Of a stretch of DNA of 64,000 nt, positions 59,801 to 63,675 are shown piece after piece (the stretch's first letter is position 1; each line of letters starts with the position of its first letter). The stretch lies in the NCBI GenBank assembly GCA_950022655.1, contig OX465579.1:53237950-53301949 (forward strand), read 5' to 3'. A model generated the notes under the pieces. That model saw only the letters and a list, made by a program, of their open reading frames with translations, had not been told where the DNA came from and made no database searches. Position numbers and translations under genes: made by a program. Origin of the DNA: Alentia gelatinosa. Its lineage: Eukaryota; Annelida; Polychaeta; Phyllodocida; Polynoidae.

Positions 59801-60452
59801 AGGAAATTATGTGAAACATAACAATCACCTTGCACAGAAAATTTCATGACAAAATGACTAATATTAAATGAGTTATGTTAAATCAAACTTAAGTCTCAAC
59901 AGGTGAAGGCCTGTTACATGCCAAAAATTGTCCTTAGATTTGGTCATTTCATTGCAGAAATTTTTGTCAGATTTGCCTCACAAAAACTTGAATATCTTCG
60001 TAACCAGTAGTGATACTGACAAAAATCAAAAAGATTATCAAATCATTCAATGAGGCCAAAATGGCTACTAGGTTGGTTATGTAATTAAACCTGTTTTAAA
60101 ATTTCACTAAAGTGCCTACACTCAGTCACATTACAAATGAATTTACATTCACAATGTAATTCATATAGATCTCGAAAATACCAACTTAGGATTTTACAAC
60201 TCTGCCCTTACCTTAAGTTCTATTGAAAAGTAAATTAATGCCAAGAAAGATTGTTACTGGAAGCATGATCTGTTAGTGTTACTTAGTTTTTACAAAAACT
60301 CGAGAAAATCAACAACAGTAGGCTAGGGATCGTCGGTACATCGCCGTTGAGGATTAAGCCTACTTAATAGTACCATCACATGTTTACCTTTTGTCTATGA
60401 AAAAAGCTTACCCTGCAAACATCGTTCCTTTCTTGCTCTTGTTTGTTGACAT
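14828..60452 (-). CDS. DNAI4: DNAI4 (WDR78), axonemal dynein intermediate chain 4, complete, 24 exons
   Basis: Intermediate chain of the inner-arm I1/f dynein of motile cilia (IC138 type); it docks and regulates the arm. The coding exons listed separately join to 2544 nt: 847 codons plus TAG, matching the usual length of about 850. Every junction is GT-AG and every phase agrees. Residues 1 to about 180 are low-complexity and Ser/Thr/Gly-rich. [19 protein letters not shown] lies near residue 220. ERGMNTFND near 260 is typical of dynein intermediate chains. A Glu/Ser-rich linker (about 300-410) precedes the WD40 propeller (about 470-830), whose blades show [49 protein letters not shown] and [10 protein letters not shown]. 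The ATG exon is 459 bp from the oppositely oriented MIER1 ATG. Introns are transposon-rich; the largest (21735-29472) is 7.7 kb. The first exon is the least certain part, because it is short and 4.7 kb upstream of exon 2. A UTR exon further upstream is possible. Confidence 0.97.
14930..15120 (+). mobile_element. tRNA-derived SINE-like segment
   Basis: TCATTCAGTGGCAAAAGCAC resembles a tRNA A-box arm, CTATTAATCA an anticodon loop (Asn-like), and CTTTGAGTCCCAC a B box with the right spacing. A non-tRNA tail with ATCTCCGGAAGTGG follows. It lies in DNAI4 intron 23, antisense to the gene. Confidence 0.45.
15468..15554 (-). CDS. DNAI4: DNAI4 exon 23
   Basis: Acceptor GTTTTGCAG, donor CAG|GTAAGT. 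Encodes [20 protein letters not shown], which closes the propeller with the GDSxGxVxVY motif. Confidence 0.97.
15824..15912. repeat. 35-bp tandem repeat, about 2.5 copies
   Basis: The palindrome ATGCCATATGGCAT occurs at 15824, 15859 and 15894, separated by TCCCCTGGCCATGGTAGGACA. CCATGG and CATATG give nested dyads. Confidence 0.9.
16301..16376 (-). CDS. DNAI4: DNAI4 exon 22
   Basis: Acceptor GTTTGCAG, donor GAT|GTAAGT. Encodes [20 protein letters not shown] and ARNSD, the last blade's first strands. Confidence 0.97.
16621..16718 (-). CDS. DNAI4: DNAI4 exon 21
   Basis: Acceptor TCCTTGCAG, donor AC|GTAAGT. Encodes [20 protein letters not shown] then [10 protein letters not shown], a WD blade. 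Confidence 0.98.
17203..17331 (-). CDS. DNAI4: DNAI4 exon 20
   Basis: Acceptor TGCGTTCAG, donor ACG|GTAACT. Encodes [20 protein letters not shown] then [19 protein letters not shown], a canonical GH...WD-type blade. Confidence 0.98.
17786..17803 (+). repeat. poly-G run
   Basis: Eighteen consecutive G residues in DNAI4 intron 19. A length-unstable tract with quadruplex potential. Confidence 0.9.
17895..18075. mobile_element. small inverted-repeat (MITE-like) element
   Basis: GCCAATACGATGATAC on the left is the exact complement of GTATCATCGTATTGGC on the right. Inside, AGAAATCCTTCCGAAC and GTTCAGAAGGATTTCTGGC form a second, nested pair. Lies in DNAI4 intron 19. Confidence 0.85.
18369..18387 (+). 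repeat. poly-C run
   Basis: Nineteen consecutive C residues within a C-rich stretch in DNAI4 intron 19. Confidence 0.9.
18982..19069 (-). CDS. DNAI4: DNAI4 exon 19
   Basis: Acceptor GATTTTAG, donor ACG|GTGAGC. Encodes [20 protein letters not shown] then [10 protein letters not shown]. This GTEEGxIHKCS...YL..Y..H motif is diagnostic for dynein intermediate chains. Confidence 0.98.
19508..19631 (-). CDS. DNAI4: DNAI4 exon 18
   Basis: Acceptor ACAACCAG, donor AT|GTAGGT. Encodes [20 protein letters not shown] and ...[16 protein letters not shown], with the conserved DLMKLKR. Confidence 0.97.
20452..20763 (+). other. 103-codon ORF in DNAI4 intron 17, unassigned
   Basis: Antisense to DNAI4. The translation (for example [20 protein letters not shown]) does not match any family I recognise, and no splice or promoter context was found. 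May be a transposon remnant or chance in AT-rich DNA. Flanking 19640-21570 otherwise shows no feature. Confidence 0.2.
21580..21734 (-). CDS. DNAI4: DNAI4 exon 17
   Basis: Acceptor GTTGCAG, donor G|GTATGT. Encodes [20 protein letters not shown] and ...[19 protein letters not shown], a typical blade. It is separated from exon 16 by the gene's largest intron. Confidence 0.97.
22424..22513 (+). promoter_or_regulatory. promoter-like cluster: X-box, CRE and TATA box
   Basis: GTTGCCTTGGCGAC (22424-22437) differs from an ideal RFX X-box at two positions. TGACGTCA (22477-22484) is a perfect CRE. TATATAAG (22506-22513) follows 21 bp later. An ATTAAA hexamer at 22698 and a GT-rich stretch follow about 190 bp downstream. 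This could be a short transcription unit or the U3-R-U5 of a solo LTR. Intron 16 of DNAI4, opposite strand. Confidence 0.4.
23380..23671. repeat. degenerate minisatellite, left part
   Basis: Repeats of AGCACAGCTCCAGTATAATA and GGTGCTTGG/GGTGCCTGGGG, roughly 50-60 bp apart. The same text resumes at 25757-25850 on the other side of copy A3. Confidence 0.7.
23672..25756 (-). mobile_element. family A element, copy A3 (with minisatellite)
   Basis: Left end AGCTAAGTGTGCATTTTG, a slightly mutated palindrome (TTAGCCTTTAAAGGCCAA), arm TTAGCAGGTGGACG. Right end ACCGTCCACCTGCTAATAA. The flanks belong to one minisatellite that the insertion split, which fixes both boundaries to within a few bases. Lies in DNAI4 intron 16. 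Confidence 0.9.
23862..25052. repeat. 11-bp minisatellite inside A3
   Basis: About 108 units of CAACAGTCTTR and TATCAGTCTTR, with shorter CAAGTCTTR variants. The unit is not a multiple of three, so all plus-strand frames read an 11-residue peptide repeat without stops. The resulting ORFs up to 208 codons are not genes. Confidence 0.93.
25757..25850. repeat. degenerate minisatellite, right part
   Basis: GGGTAAAGCACAGCTCCAGTATAAATAGG continues in essence the repeat at 23380-23671 (longest shared block AAAGCACAGCTCCAGTATAA). Confidence 0.7.
25860..27345. other. DNAI4 intron 16, no feature seen
   Basis: AT-rich sequence. A 77-codon plus-strand ORF at 27027-27260 has no recognisable family. Confidence 0.5.
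27350..28235 (-). mobile_element. family A element, copy A4 (right part only)
   Basis: Homology starts at AAGATGGCAG (matching CAAAGATGGCTGC of other copies) and runs to ACCGTCCACCTGCTAATAA. It lacks the palindrome, left arm and array. Interrupted by a small GC-rich element at 27726-27960. Confidence 0.8.
27726..27960. mobile_element. GC-rich MITE nested in A4, probable TTA target duplication
   Basis: Imperfect ends AAGCAAGTATTCCACC and GGGGGAACAATCACT. It is flanked by TTA on both sides (27723-27725 and 27961-27963) where other copies read CCAGTTTAAGGGG uninterrupted. A 3-bp TWA duplication fits PIF/Harbinger-type insertion. Interior GGCCGG-rich. Confidence 0.65.
28240..29470. other. DNAI4 intron 16, no feature seen
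   Basis: AT-rich. ORFs of 93 and 79 codons lack recognisable content. Confidence 0.5.
29473..29546 (-). CDS. DNAI4: DNAI4 exon 16
   Basis: Acceptor AATTGTAG, donor TT|GTGAGT. Encodes [20 protein letters not shown] and VLDS, completing a WD repeat (DGTVAIYN). Confidence 0.97.
30556..30633 (-). CDS. DNAI4: DNAI4 exon 15
   Basis: Acceptor CTTGTTCCAG, donor GCC|GTAAGT. Encodes [20 protein letters not shown] then HPNLLA, a WD blade. Confidence 0.97.
31339..31425 (-). CDS. DNAI4: DNAI4 exon 14
   Basis: Acceptor TTGCTTCCAG, donor GAG|GTAAGG. Encodes [20 protein letters not shown] then CCWSLKNPE. The LLAVGYGQF signature is diagnostic for axonemal dynein intermediate chains. Confidence 0.98.
31670..31818 (-). 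CDS. DNAI4: DNAI4 exon 13
   Basis: Acceptor CTTTTCAG, donor CAG|GTGGGC. Acidic linker, then [20 protein letters not shown] and AWNKTNQ, the first WD-type blade strand of intermediate chains. Confidence 0.97.
32288..32393 (-). CDS. DNAI4: DNAI4 exon 12
   Basis: Acceptor ATTTTCCAG, donor G|GTAATC. Encodes the conserved helix [20 protein letters not shown] in essence (LVIMERVIN...[12 protein letters not shown]), directly before the propeller. Confidence 0.96.
32689..32804 (-). CDS. DNAI4: DNAI4 exon 11
   Basis: Acceptor GTTTTACAG, donor ATG|GTTAAT (a weak but GT donor). Ser/Glu-rich linker ending LSEEELMM. Phase 0 into exon 12. Confidence 0.9.
33430..33800. promoter_or_regulatory. CpG-rich island in DNAI4 intron 10 with NRF1 and ETS motifs
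   Basis: Dense CpG (AATCGCGAC, ACTCGCGATA, TATCGCGCATGCGCAACGCG) in an AT-rich intron. GCGCATGCGC at 33740-33749 is a perfect NRF1 site and ACTTCCTG at 33769-33776 an ETS site. A 114-codon minus-strand ORF (33455-33799) covers it but resembles no family. It may be an internal promoter or an unmethylated regulatory island. Confidence 0.45.
33862..33922. repeat. short hairpin
   Basis: AAGAAAACACCCTTACT and AGTTAGGGTGTTTTCTCCTA pair across a short loop next to the CpG island. Confidence 0.7.
33993..34617. repeat. tandem duplication of a 318-bp foldback unit
   Basis: Two copies (from 33993 and 34311), both starting CCTACMCCTAATATAAAATC. Each holds the palindrome ATGCCACTAGTGGCAT and an inverted pair CAGTTTTAATCCTGGCCACC / GGTGGCCAAGATTAAAACTC. 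DNAI4 intron 10. Confidence 0.9.
35283..35396. repeat. GC-rich inverted segment
   Basis: AACGGCCGGCGG and ACCGCCGGCCCGGTGG are imperfect inverted blocks around TACGCAGAGCTACTTAG. Related in composition to the element at 27726. Confidence 0.5.
35798..35866 (-). CDS. DNAI4: DNAI4 exon 10 (alternative acceptor possible)
   Basis: Donor AAAG|GTAAGC. The long form starts after GCTAAAG and adds ten residues (DKEQKRSYS...) ahead of [13 protein letters not shown] second acceptor, ACTCAG, gives 35798-35836 in the same frame. Either choice keeps the ORF open. It is the least conserved exon; the 847-residue total uses the long form. Confidence 0.72.
36154..38320 (-). mobile_element. family A element, copy A5 (with minisatellite)
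   Basis: Start ACCTAAGTGTGCATTTTG, perfect palindrome TTGGCCTTTAAAGGCCAA at 36183-36200, arm TTAGCAGGTGGACG. End AACTGTCCACCTGCTAATAA. It fills most of DNAI4 intron 9. Confidence 0.9.
36364..37412. repeat. 11-bp minisatellite inside A5
   Basis: About 95 units of CAACAGTCTTR / TATCAGTCTTR, the same unit as in A3 and A7. Ends at GTATA|GGATATTGCATTGCC, where copy A1 has no array. Confidence 0.93.
38386..38538 (-). CDS. DNAI4: DNAI4 exon 9
   Basis: Acceptor GTAATTTCAG, donor G|GTAGGT. Acidic, low-complexity linker ([20 protein letters not shown]...). The donor is 65 bases from a family A transposon that ends at 38320. Confidence 0.9.
39601..39958 (-). mobile_element. family A element, copy A6 (short right-end fragment)
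   Basis: Homologous to the end of A2 (ACCAATATCATTTGAATGGG). Ends ACCATCCACCTGCTAATAA. Interior deleted. DNAI4 intron 8. Confidence 0.8.
39960..40245. repeat. degenerate tandem repeat of about 60 bp
   Basis: AACTCATCTTCTTAATAAAT-CCACTCTCCAAACTCAGG-GAATCACTACAGAG recurs about four times with heavy divergence, directly after A6. Confidence 0.7.
40698..40770 (-). CDS. DNAI4: DNAI4 exon 8
   Basis: Acceptor TTATTACAG, donor G|GTGAGT. Encodes [20 protein letters not shown], matching the TxWDxYDxY motif region of this family. Confidence 0.95.
41347..41454 (-). CDS. DNAI4: DNAI4 exon 7
   Basis: Acceptor GTACTTTCAG, donor ACA|GTAAGT. Thirty-six codons including [20 protein letters not shown]. This conserved segment of axonemal intermediate chains precedes the propeller. 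Confidence 0.96.
42270..42590. repeat. degenerate CAGCTC/CTACTCAA minisatellite
   Basis: Irregular repeats of ACAGCTC, GAGCTAC, CTCCAG and CTACTCAAA every 10-25 bp in DNAI4 intron 6. Confidence 0.65.
42600..46700. other. DNAI4 intron 6, largely featureless
   Basis: AT-rich with no recognised gene. A more GC-rich segment at 43890-44110 gives overlapping ORFs on both strands (116 and 60 codons) of unknown nature. Confidence 0.4.
46713..47153 (+). other. 146-codon ORF in DNAI4 intron 6, unassigned
   Basis: The longest non-repetitive ORF outside the three genes, antisense to DNAI4. The C-terminal half has [18 protein letters not shown], which loosely recalls the CxxC...C...CGD start of Ly6/quiver-type domains. 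An AG acceptor-like site (TTTGCTGGTAG) precedes it. No signal peptide at the ATG. It could be an exon of a nested gene, a remnant, or chance. Confidence 0.25.
47911..47932. repeat. (AT)n microsatellite
   Basis: TATATATATATATATATATA in DNAI4 intron 6. Confidence 0.9.
48244..48425 (-). CDS. DNAI4: DNAI4 exon 6
   Basis: Acceptor ATCTTCAG, donor GAG|GTACGT. Contains the DNAI4-typical [19 protein letters not shown], followed by an acidic, polar stretch ending NDRYNE. Confidence 0.96.
48528..48609. repeat. 40-bp tandem duplication
   Basis: CATCCATAGRATCCTTGTGT then AAATTAGTAATATGATAC, twice in a row, differing at one or two bases. DNAI4 intron 5. Confidence 0.9.
48690..49310. repeat. degenerate minisatellite interrupted by a GC-rich insert
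   Basis: GGCACAGTTGATAAGATCAG and related units (GGGGACAGTTGATAAGATCA, GAGGACAGCTGTTATGACAG) repeat at about 60-65 bp. The block 48873-49148, starting AAAAGGCCTCTTCCGCAGGG, looks inserted. Confidence 0.6.
49710..49850. mobile_element. foldback MITE beside the DNAI4 exon 5 donor
   Basis: AACTGGTTTTGTATACAAGTG on the left pairs with CACTCGTACACAAAACCAGT on the right. ACCGTAATCTCC / GGAGATTACCG and TAGTTGAC / GTCAACTA extend the stem to about 60 bp. The right edge is about 10 bases from the 5' splice site at 49861. Confidence 0.85.
49862..49953 (-). CDS. DNAI4: DNAI4 exon 5
   Basis: Acceptor CATCTATAG, donor G|GTAAGA. Encodes a Ser/Asp-rich stretch, [20 protein letters not shown] and onward. 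A foldback repeat begins about 10 bases into the following intron. Confidence 0.92.
49970..50985. other. DNAI4 intron 4, no feature seen
   Basis: AT-rich. The 93-codon minus ORF at 50172-50453 has no recognisable content. Confidence 0.5.
50992..51074 (-). CDS. DNAI4: DNAI4 exon 4
   Basis: Acceptor ACTTTCCAG, donor CG|GTAAGA. Encodes [20 protein letters not shown] followed by FGGGPFT. It leaves two bases that are completed by exon 5. Confidence 0.92.
51448..51558 (-). CDS. DNAI4: DNAI4 exon 3
   Basis: Acceptor TTTACTCAG, donor ACG|GTCAGT (a weaker GTCAGT donor). Thirty-seven codons beginning [19 protein letters not shown], which is a conserved N-terminal DNAI4 motif. Confidence 0.95.
51623..54197 (-). 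mobile_element. family A element, copy A7 (with minisatellite, most complete)
   Basis: Left AGCTAAGTGTGTATTTC, near-palindrome TTGGCCTTTAAAGACCAA, arm TTAGCAGGTGGACG. Right ACCGTCCACCTGCTAATAA. It retains both the CTTACAAGTCTTTGATTACT segment seen in A1 and the array. Occupies DNAI4 intron 2, with its left end 64 bp from the exon 3 acceptor. Confidence 0.9.
52091..53281. repeat. 11-bp minisatellite inside A7
   Basis: About 108 units of CAACAGTCTTR with TATCAGYCTTR and CAAGTCTTR variants, flanked by ...AAATACTAAATAACAAGG and AATAAAACTACAGGATATTG. Confidence 0.93.
54231..54599. mobile_element. GCGATGG-type MITE, copy 1
   Basis: Ends TATAAAGGCCTGGCTCCAC and GATGGAGCCGGGCCTTTAT. The interior has repeated GCGATGGATTCATCG / CGACAGATCCATCGCAC palindromes. 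A second copy is at 63518-63675. It abuts A7 closely. Confidence 0.8.
54902..55057 (-). pseudogene. non-LTR retrotransposon ORF2 C-terminal remnant
   Basis: The minus strand reads [20 protein letters not shown] then [19 protein letters not shown] and a stop. This is the typical end of LINE ORF2 proteins (G-x-K-x-W-x-x-L-P ... SFK). Nothing upstream in frame. Confidence 0.8.
55268..55472 (-). pseudogene. non-LTR retrotransposon RNase H remnant
   Basis: The minus strand reads [20 protein letters not shown] followed by [12 protein letters not shown], matching the W-x-P-S-H-x-G-I-x-G-N-E-x-A-D end of LINE RNase H domains with degraded catalytic context. It starts about 30 bp past the exon 2 donor, and one long frame fuses it artificially with exon 2. 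Confidence 0.8.
55506..55713 (-). CDS. DNAI4: DNAI4 exon 2
   Basis: Acceptor CTGTTTGCAG, donor CAG|GTAACA. Low-complexity Ser/Gly/Lys-rich N-terminal region, for example [18 protein letters not shown] and [13 protein letters not shown]. It is predicted to be disordered and basic. Confidence 0.92.
56582..56625. repeat. TAGATCTAGA hairpin
   Basis: ATAGATCTAGATATAGA and CTAGATCTAGATCTATA are inverted around TTTTATGTT, just left of the next element. Confidence 0.75.
56638..57948. mobile_element. 1.3-kb inverted-repeat element with perfect 8-bp target duplication
   Basis: Flanked by CAATATCA at 56630-56637 and 57949-57956. Terminal inverted repeat GGTAAAAGCTCAAATCCGGG on the left, with its complement on the right. 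Homology extends through GCCTCTAGCTTATA, TCTTTCGGCGTTTT and ACCAAACCAT with interruptions. Eight-bp duplications occur in hAT, P and Merlin superfamilies; no transposase ORF is present. Contains telomere-like repeats. DNAI4 intron 1. Confidence 0.9.
57376..57661 (+). repeat. telomere-like array with an inverted junction
   Basis: A 12-bp higher-order unit TTAGGGTTAGGT, about 20 copies, preceded by CTAACCCTAAACCTAACCC in the opposite orientation at about 57390-57409. The two meet at TATTTTTGGGTA. It produces a 153-codon RFRVRF ORF that is an artefact. Confidence 0.92.
57974..58460. mobile_element. AAAGTACCACC inverted-repeat element
   Basis: AGTCAAAGTACCACCCT at the left end, AGGGTGGTACTTTGACT at the right end. 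The left end repeats the AAAGTACCACC motif three times. No target duplication identified. DNAI4 intron 1. Confidence 0.8.
58770..59720. repeat. tandem repeat of about 395 bp, about 2.4 copies
   Basis: TGCGACTTTTCAATTTTGAG-type starts at 58770, 59160 and 59558. Shared inside each unit: CAATAGGTCAAAGTGA, CCATGTCAAATGCATTTTTC and GAGGTGAGGTGTGTGTGACC. Satellite-like; DNAI4 intron 1. Confidence 0.9.
59721..60400. other. DNAI4 intron 1, no feature seen
   Basis: AT-rich, no gene or clear repeat recognised. Confidence 0.5.
60412..60452 (-). CDS. DNAI4: DNAI4 coding exon 1
   Basis: ATG at 60452-60450, encoding [13 protein letters not shown] plus two bases, then donor GTAAGC. The two leftover bases fit the first base of exon 2 exactly. 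A CTTTCAG acceptor-like site lies about 20 bases upstream, so a separate 5' UTR exon may exist. Confidence 0.82.
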
Positions 60453-60911
60453 TGTAGCGTTTAAGTCATCCGCTGAAAGAATGAGACTCCCTTACTCCTT
60501 TTAGTGCCTATTAGAAGGCTATCAGCATCTCTGAAGTTCTTCACAGTGCCCACCGTCTGTGTACATCGCCAACCGGTTGTTGCCAAGCCCCTTCCGACGT
60601 CTTCATGTCAACTCGTACGTGATTGGATAAGGTGGCGAGCACCTGGTCGCTGTTTTATTTAGGATTATAGATTGATGACGTTTAGGAAAGCTTTACAACA
60701 TTTGTGAATAGTTTATCCATCATATATAAATGTTGCTTTGGGCATATAATAAAGATTGTACACAACTACACTGCACTTATTTAGTTTAATGGTGAAATCC
60801 CTGGCGAAGCTTCAGCCAATGACGACGTAGAGCTCTCCGGATTCGGTTTGGCCGAATTTAGGGCAGCCTCGTTTTCGCAAGGAAAGCGTACATCCCATAA
60901 TACTTGTCAAG
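60453..60911. promoter_or_regulatory. DNAI4/MIER1 head-to-head intergenic promoter region
   Basis: A 459-bp gap between two divergent start codons. An inverted CCAAT (ATTGG) is at 60622-60626. A CCAAT at 60816-60820 runs into a CRE-like TGACGACG. A GTTGCC half-site, as in RFX X-boxes that control ciliary genes, is at 60579-60584. CAAGATGGCGGAGG, a YY1-type element, overlaps the MIER1 ATG. No clear TATA box was seen. A three-codon upstream ORF (ATG ACT TAA, minus strand, 60469-60461) precedes the DNAI4 start. Confidence 0.6.
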
Positions 60912-60920
60912 ATGGCGGAG
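60912..60920 (+). CDS. MIER1: MIER1 coding exon 1
   Basis: ATGGCGGAG then donor GTAATT, encoding MAE. The short first coding exon matches the MAEP start of the family. The initiation context AAGATGGCGG is also a YY1-type motif. Confidence 0.85.
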
Positions 60921-63305
60921 GTAATTTCTGAACATTTTATTGTGCCGAGCGGGGTATTTTTGTCATCAAAATTGTTTTATGATATGCGATATGTGGATTT
61001 TTTGTTATGTATAGTATCTTTAGGTACTTATGTCACTTTGTAGTCAATTTCAAATGTGTACATAAGCTATGTTGACTAAAAAGTGAAATTTTCAATTGGC
61101 GTCAAATTGCGGTGATTTTAGGAGGGATGCTGGAATGGAAGTTGGCAGTAAAACGTCAAATTATAATCAAAATGTCAATTGATAGGTCTTTTCTTCATAG
61201 GAATTAATAGTTTATATAATTATGTTCCCACACAGCCCGCGACGAGTGATTCCAGTCCTGGTAAGTTGAACTTTTCAACACTTCTAACGATGCTTGAAAT
61301 ATGTAAATGAGTAGTGGGTCACCTTGAAGTTAGACGATGCAGAGCGGGAAGTCTTGCATTTACTTTAAAATTAGAAAGTTGTCTCTGCCTTAAAGGTCAC
61401 CCAGAACAATCTTTATTGTCTTATGCATCGATACAAACCAAAGAATGCTGTTGCGATAAACATTAGACGAGCAGGGAATCTCTTTAAATAGGACCCCCTC
61501 TTGGATGCAAGTGTTCGGCCATCGCGCGGCAAATCCTACGGCCCGGGAAGTCTCACTTGCGTTTGTTTGGATCATTCACTTGAAGTTGGGGCATTTGGGT
61601 GGAATTATTCTTCTCTGGACGGTATTAGGATCAACTCTTATTTCCCTTCATAGCCTAAAAAATCGTTTAAACTATTTATTAGCCACCGATGAAGAAAAGC
61701 GATCCGTGTGGATTTACTTGGCGTTTATATGATACGAGCTCGTAGCGGGGTTTCCCTTCCAAGCCTCTGCGAACTGTAGAGCACTACAGTTCAAGCCCAG
61801 TGTCGTCACTGACTTCGCAAAGATTCACTAGGAATCCATGGGAGATTCCTGCTGCTCGTTTTCCGTATAGATTAATTCAATTTATCTTGCTGTAATTGTT
61901 GTGGTGTATTCTTTTGGGTTCACAAATATCAATATTGAGTGGTTTCTGTGATACCATTAAATGATTAATAGTCAACATATCAGTTGAACCTGTATGACAA
62001 ACGATTGTGTCACATTTTCAAAAAAGAAAAGCAATGATGGGGTCGTTGATAAATGGACTCCTATAAAATATATAACTTTTATAAAGAGACTAATTTCTAT
62101 TATTTTATTAACATTAATTCATCTAAACATTGAAATAATGCTACCAAAGTGAATAGTGCCATCAGGGGAGTATCCCGGACGTTAACCACAAACAAACTTA
62201 AACCTCGGTCACGCAAGTATATTGTGCTATTGACCATCTTTTATCATAACAGTGTCAACGAAGCCATGCGATGAATGGTGCTATTTTGGTTCGTAATTGT
62301 GATTTTTCACTCTATAATATACTTAAACATGTTATGTAGAACAAGTCTTAGTGCACATGCGTTGACACCTTCATGTGTTAAGACTGGAGGTGTCGCTAGC
62401 CACACCCACCCCTGCCAATCAGCCCAGGCTTTGACAGCTTCGTTCAATTGAATACTGTTGATTAGGCCAGAGATCGGGTACATCCCACGTTGTTATTACT
62501 AGAGAGAAAAAGCTTACATTTTATCAAGATCTACCTGAACCGGAAGAAGGGGATTGTGATGTGGGTGCTGAGGTAGAAGACCTTAACTTTTCCATCGACA
62601 TATTCTAAAATACAGTCGTGTTAACTCCGCGACAAATGACGTCGCGCTTCCGGGACGATGGTCGCTGCATGGGGAGTTTCCTGGGGAGTCATTAAAATAT
62701 ATCCATAAATTCAGTCGAAGAAGGGCGACTTTGTTTTATGTGGCTATTCTAAAATCGACAATGAAAAAATATTGACGATGATATCGAATATAGTATCATA
62801 TTTGGTGTATGCCTTTTCAATCTATGCAGACCCAATTTCTCATTTAAGATATTATCTTTCTGTATGGAAAAATAGCGTACAGGTTTGCCTTTATCTCCAG
62901 ACACTGACCGTGAGTTTGAACCCTCTGCGGATATGCTCGTCCACGATTATGACGACGAGCATACTTTGGACGAGGAGGAAGCGCTAAGTGGTGAAAGCTG
63001 TACCAACGAACTGGAAGATTTAGAGAAGGTACGTTTAAGAGTTCCTCATCAGCTCAGTAATTTACTGCACAATGAGAAGTCAAATTTCCATTTTTAAACT
63101 TTCTTTACGCGTAACATTTAAAGCAGTTGACAGTAAAGAAAGATAAGACTGTTGTAACGAGTTGATTTATTTGTAGGAAGGAGATATGCCTATAGAGGAC
63201 CTGTTGGCTATGTATGGCTACGACAGCACGGGACCACCACCTGCCCCACCAACTGAGCCACAGGACACACGATCCTCGAGTGAAGAGGAAATATTAAGTA
63301 ACCAG
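60912..63305 (+). CDS. MIER1: MIER1, mesoderm induction early response 1 (first four coding exons; continues past the window)
   Basis: Nuclear transcriptional corepressor. The full protein has an acidic N-terminus, then ELM2 and SANT domains that recruit HDAC1/2. Exons 60912-60920, 61236-61260, 62883-63028 and 63177-63305 join in frame to 103 residues, beginning [12 protein letters not shown]. The signature segments are [20 protein letters not shown] and [18 protein letters not shown], both close to vertebrate MIER1. The ELM2/SANT exons would lie to the right of the window. Glu/Asp-rich tracts match the acidic activation region of the family. MIER2 and MIER3 share parts of this motif, but the MAEP start and the DNAI4 neighbour favour MIER1 or its pre-duplication ancestor. 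Confidence 0.93.
61236..61260 (+). CDS. MIER1: MIER1 exon 2
   Basis: Acceptor TCCCACACAG, donor G|GTAAGT. Encodes PATSDSSP, leaving one base that completes Gly with exon 3. Confidence 0.87.
61265..62880. other. MIER1 intron 2
   Basis: No exon recognised. A 75-codon ORF at 61505-61732 looks like chance. Confidence 0.5.
62883..63028 (+). CDS. MIER1: MIER1 exon 3
   Basis: Acceptor GCGTACAG, donor AAG|GTACGT. Encodes [20 protein letters not shown] then [14 protein letters not shown] and the acidic tail. A CTCCAG 18 bases inside is an in-frame alternative acceptor. Confidence 0.94.
63177..63305 (+). CDS. MIER1: MIER1 exon 4
   Basis: Acceptor TATTTGTAG, donor CAG|GTAAGG. Encodes [20 protein letters not shown], a Pro-rich run and an acidic end ([11 protein letters not shown]). 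It is in phase 0 at both ends. Confidence 0.95.
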
Positions 63306-63517
63306 GTAAGGCAAAGAAAGATATTTTAAAAGTATTCTGGTTGAACATACAGCCGATGCGGTCGTGTCCGCTGCCGACAGTGCTACGGTTTCGCCGGGTC
63401 GACTCACAGACCCTCCCACGAACAACAGAGTAGTGGTTCCCGTCACCCACACCAGCAAGCAATCGGGGTGGGAATAATGTTCGTTTTATTCGAAGCTTGG
63501 AATGGTTGTGGAGGAAC

Positions 63518-63675
63518 TAAAGGCCAGGCCCCACTTCTGCGATGGATTCGTCGCAAGTCAATAAAAAGTAATAAACGCCGGGCGAGGGTCATAAAAACGG
63601 CGGCGCCCGCATCGCACATCTTGAAATGTTCATGATTTGCGATGGACCCGTCGCACATGCAGGCGTGGGGTGACT
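63518..63675. mobile_element. GCGATGG-type MITE, copy 2
   Basis: GGCCCCACTTCTGCGATGG on the left, and TGCGATGGACCCGTCGCACA with GCGTGGGG on the right. Shares the GCGATGGATTCRTCG motif with 54231-54599. MIER1 intron 4. Confidence 0.75.
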
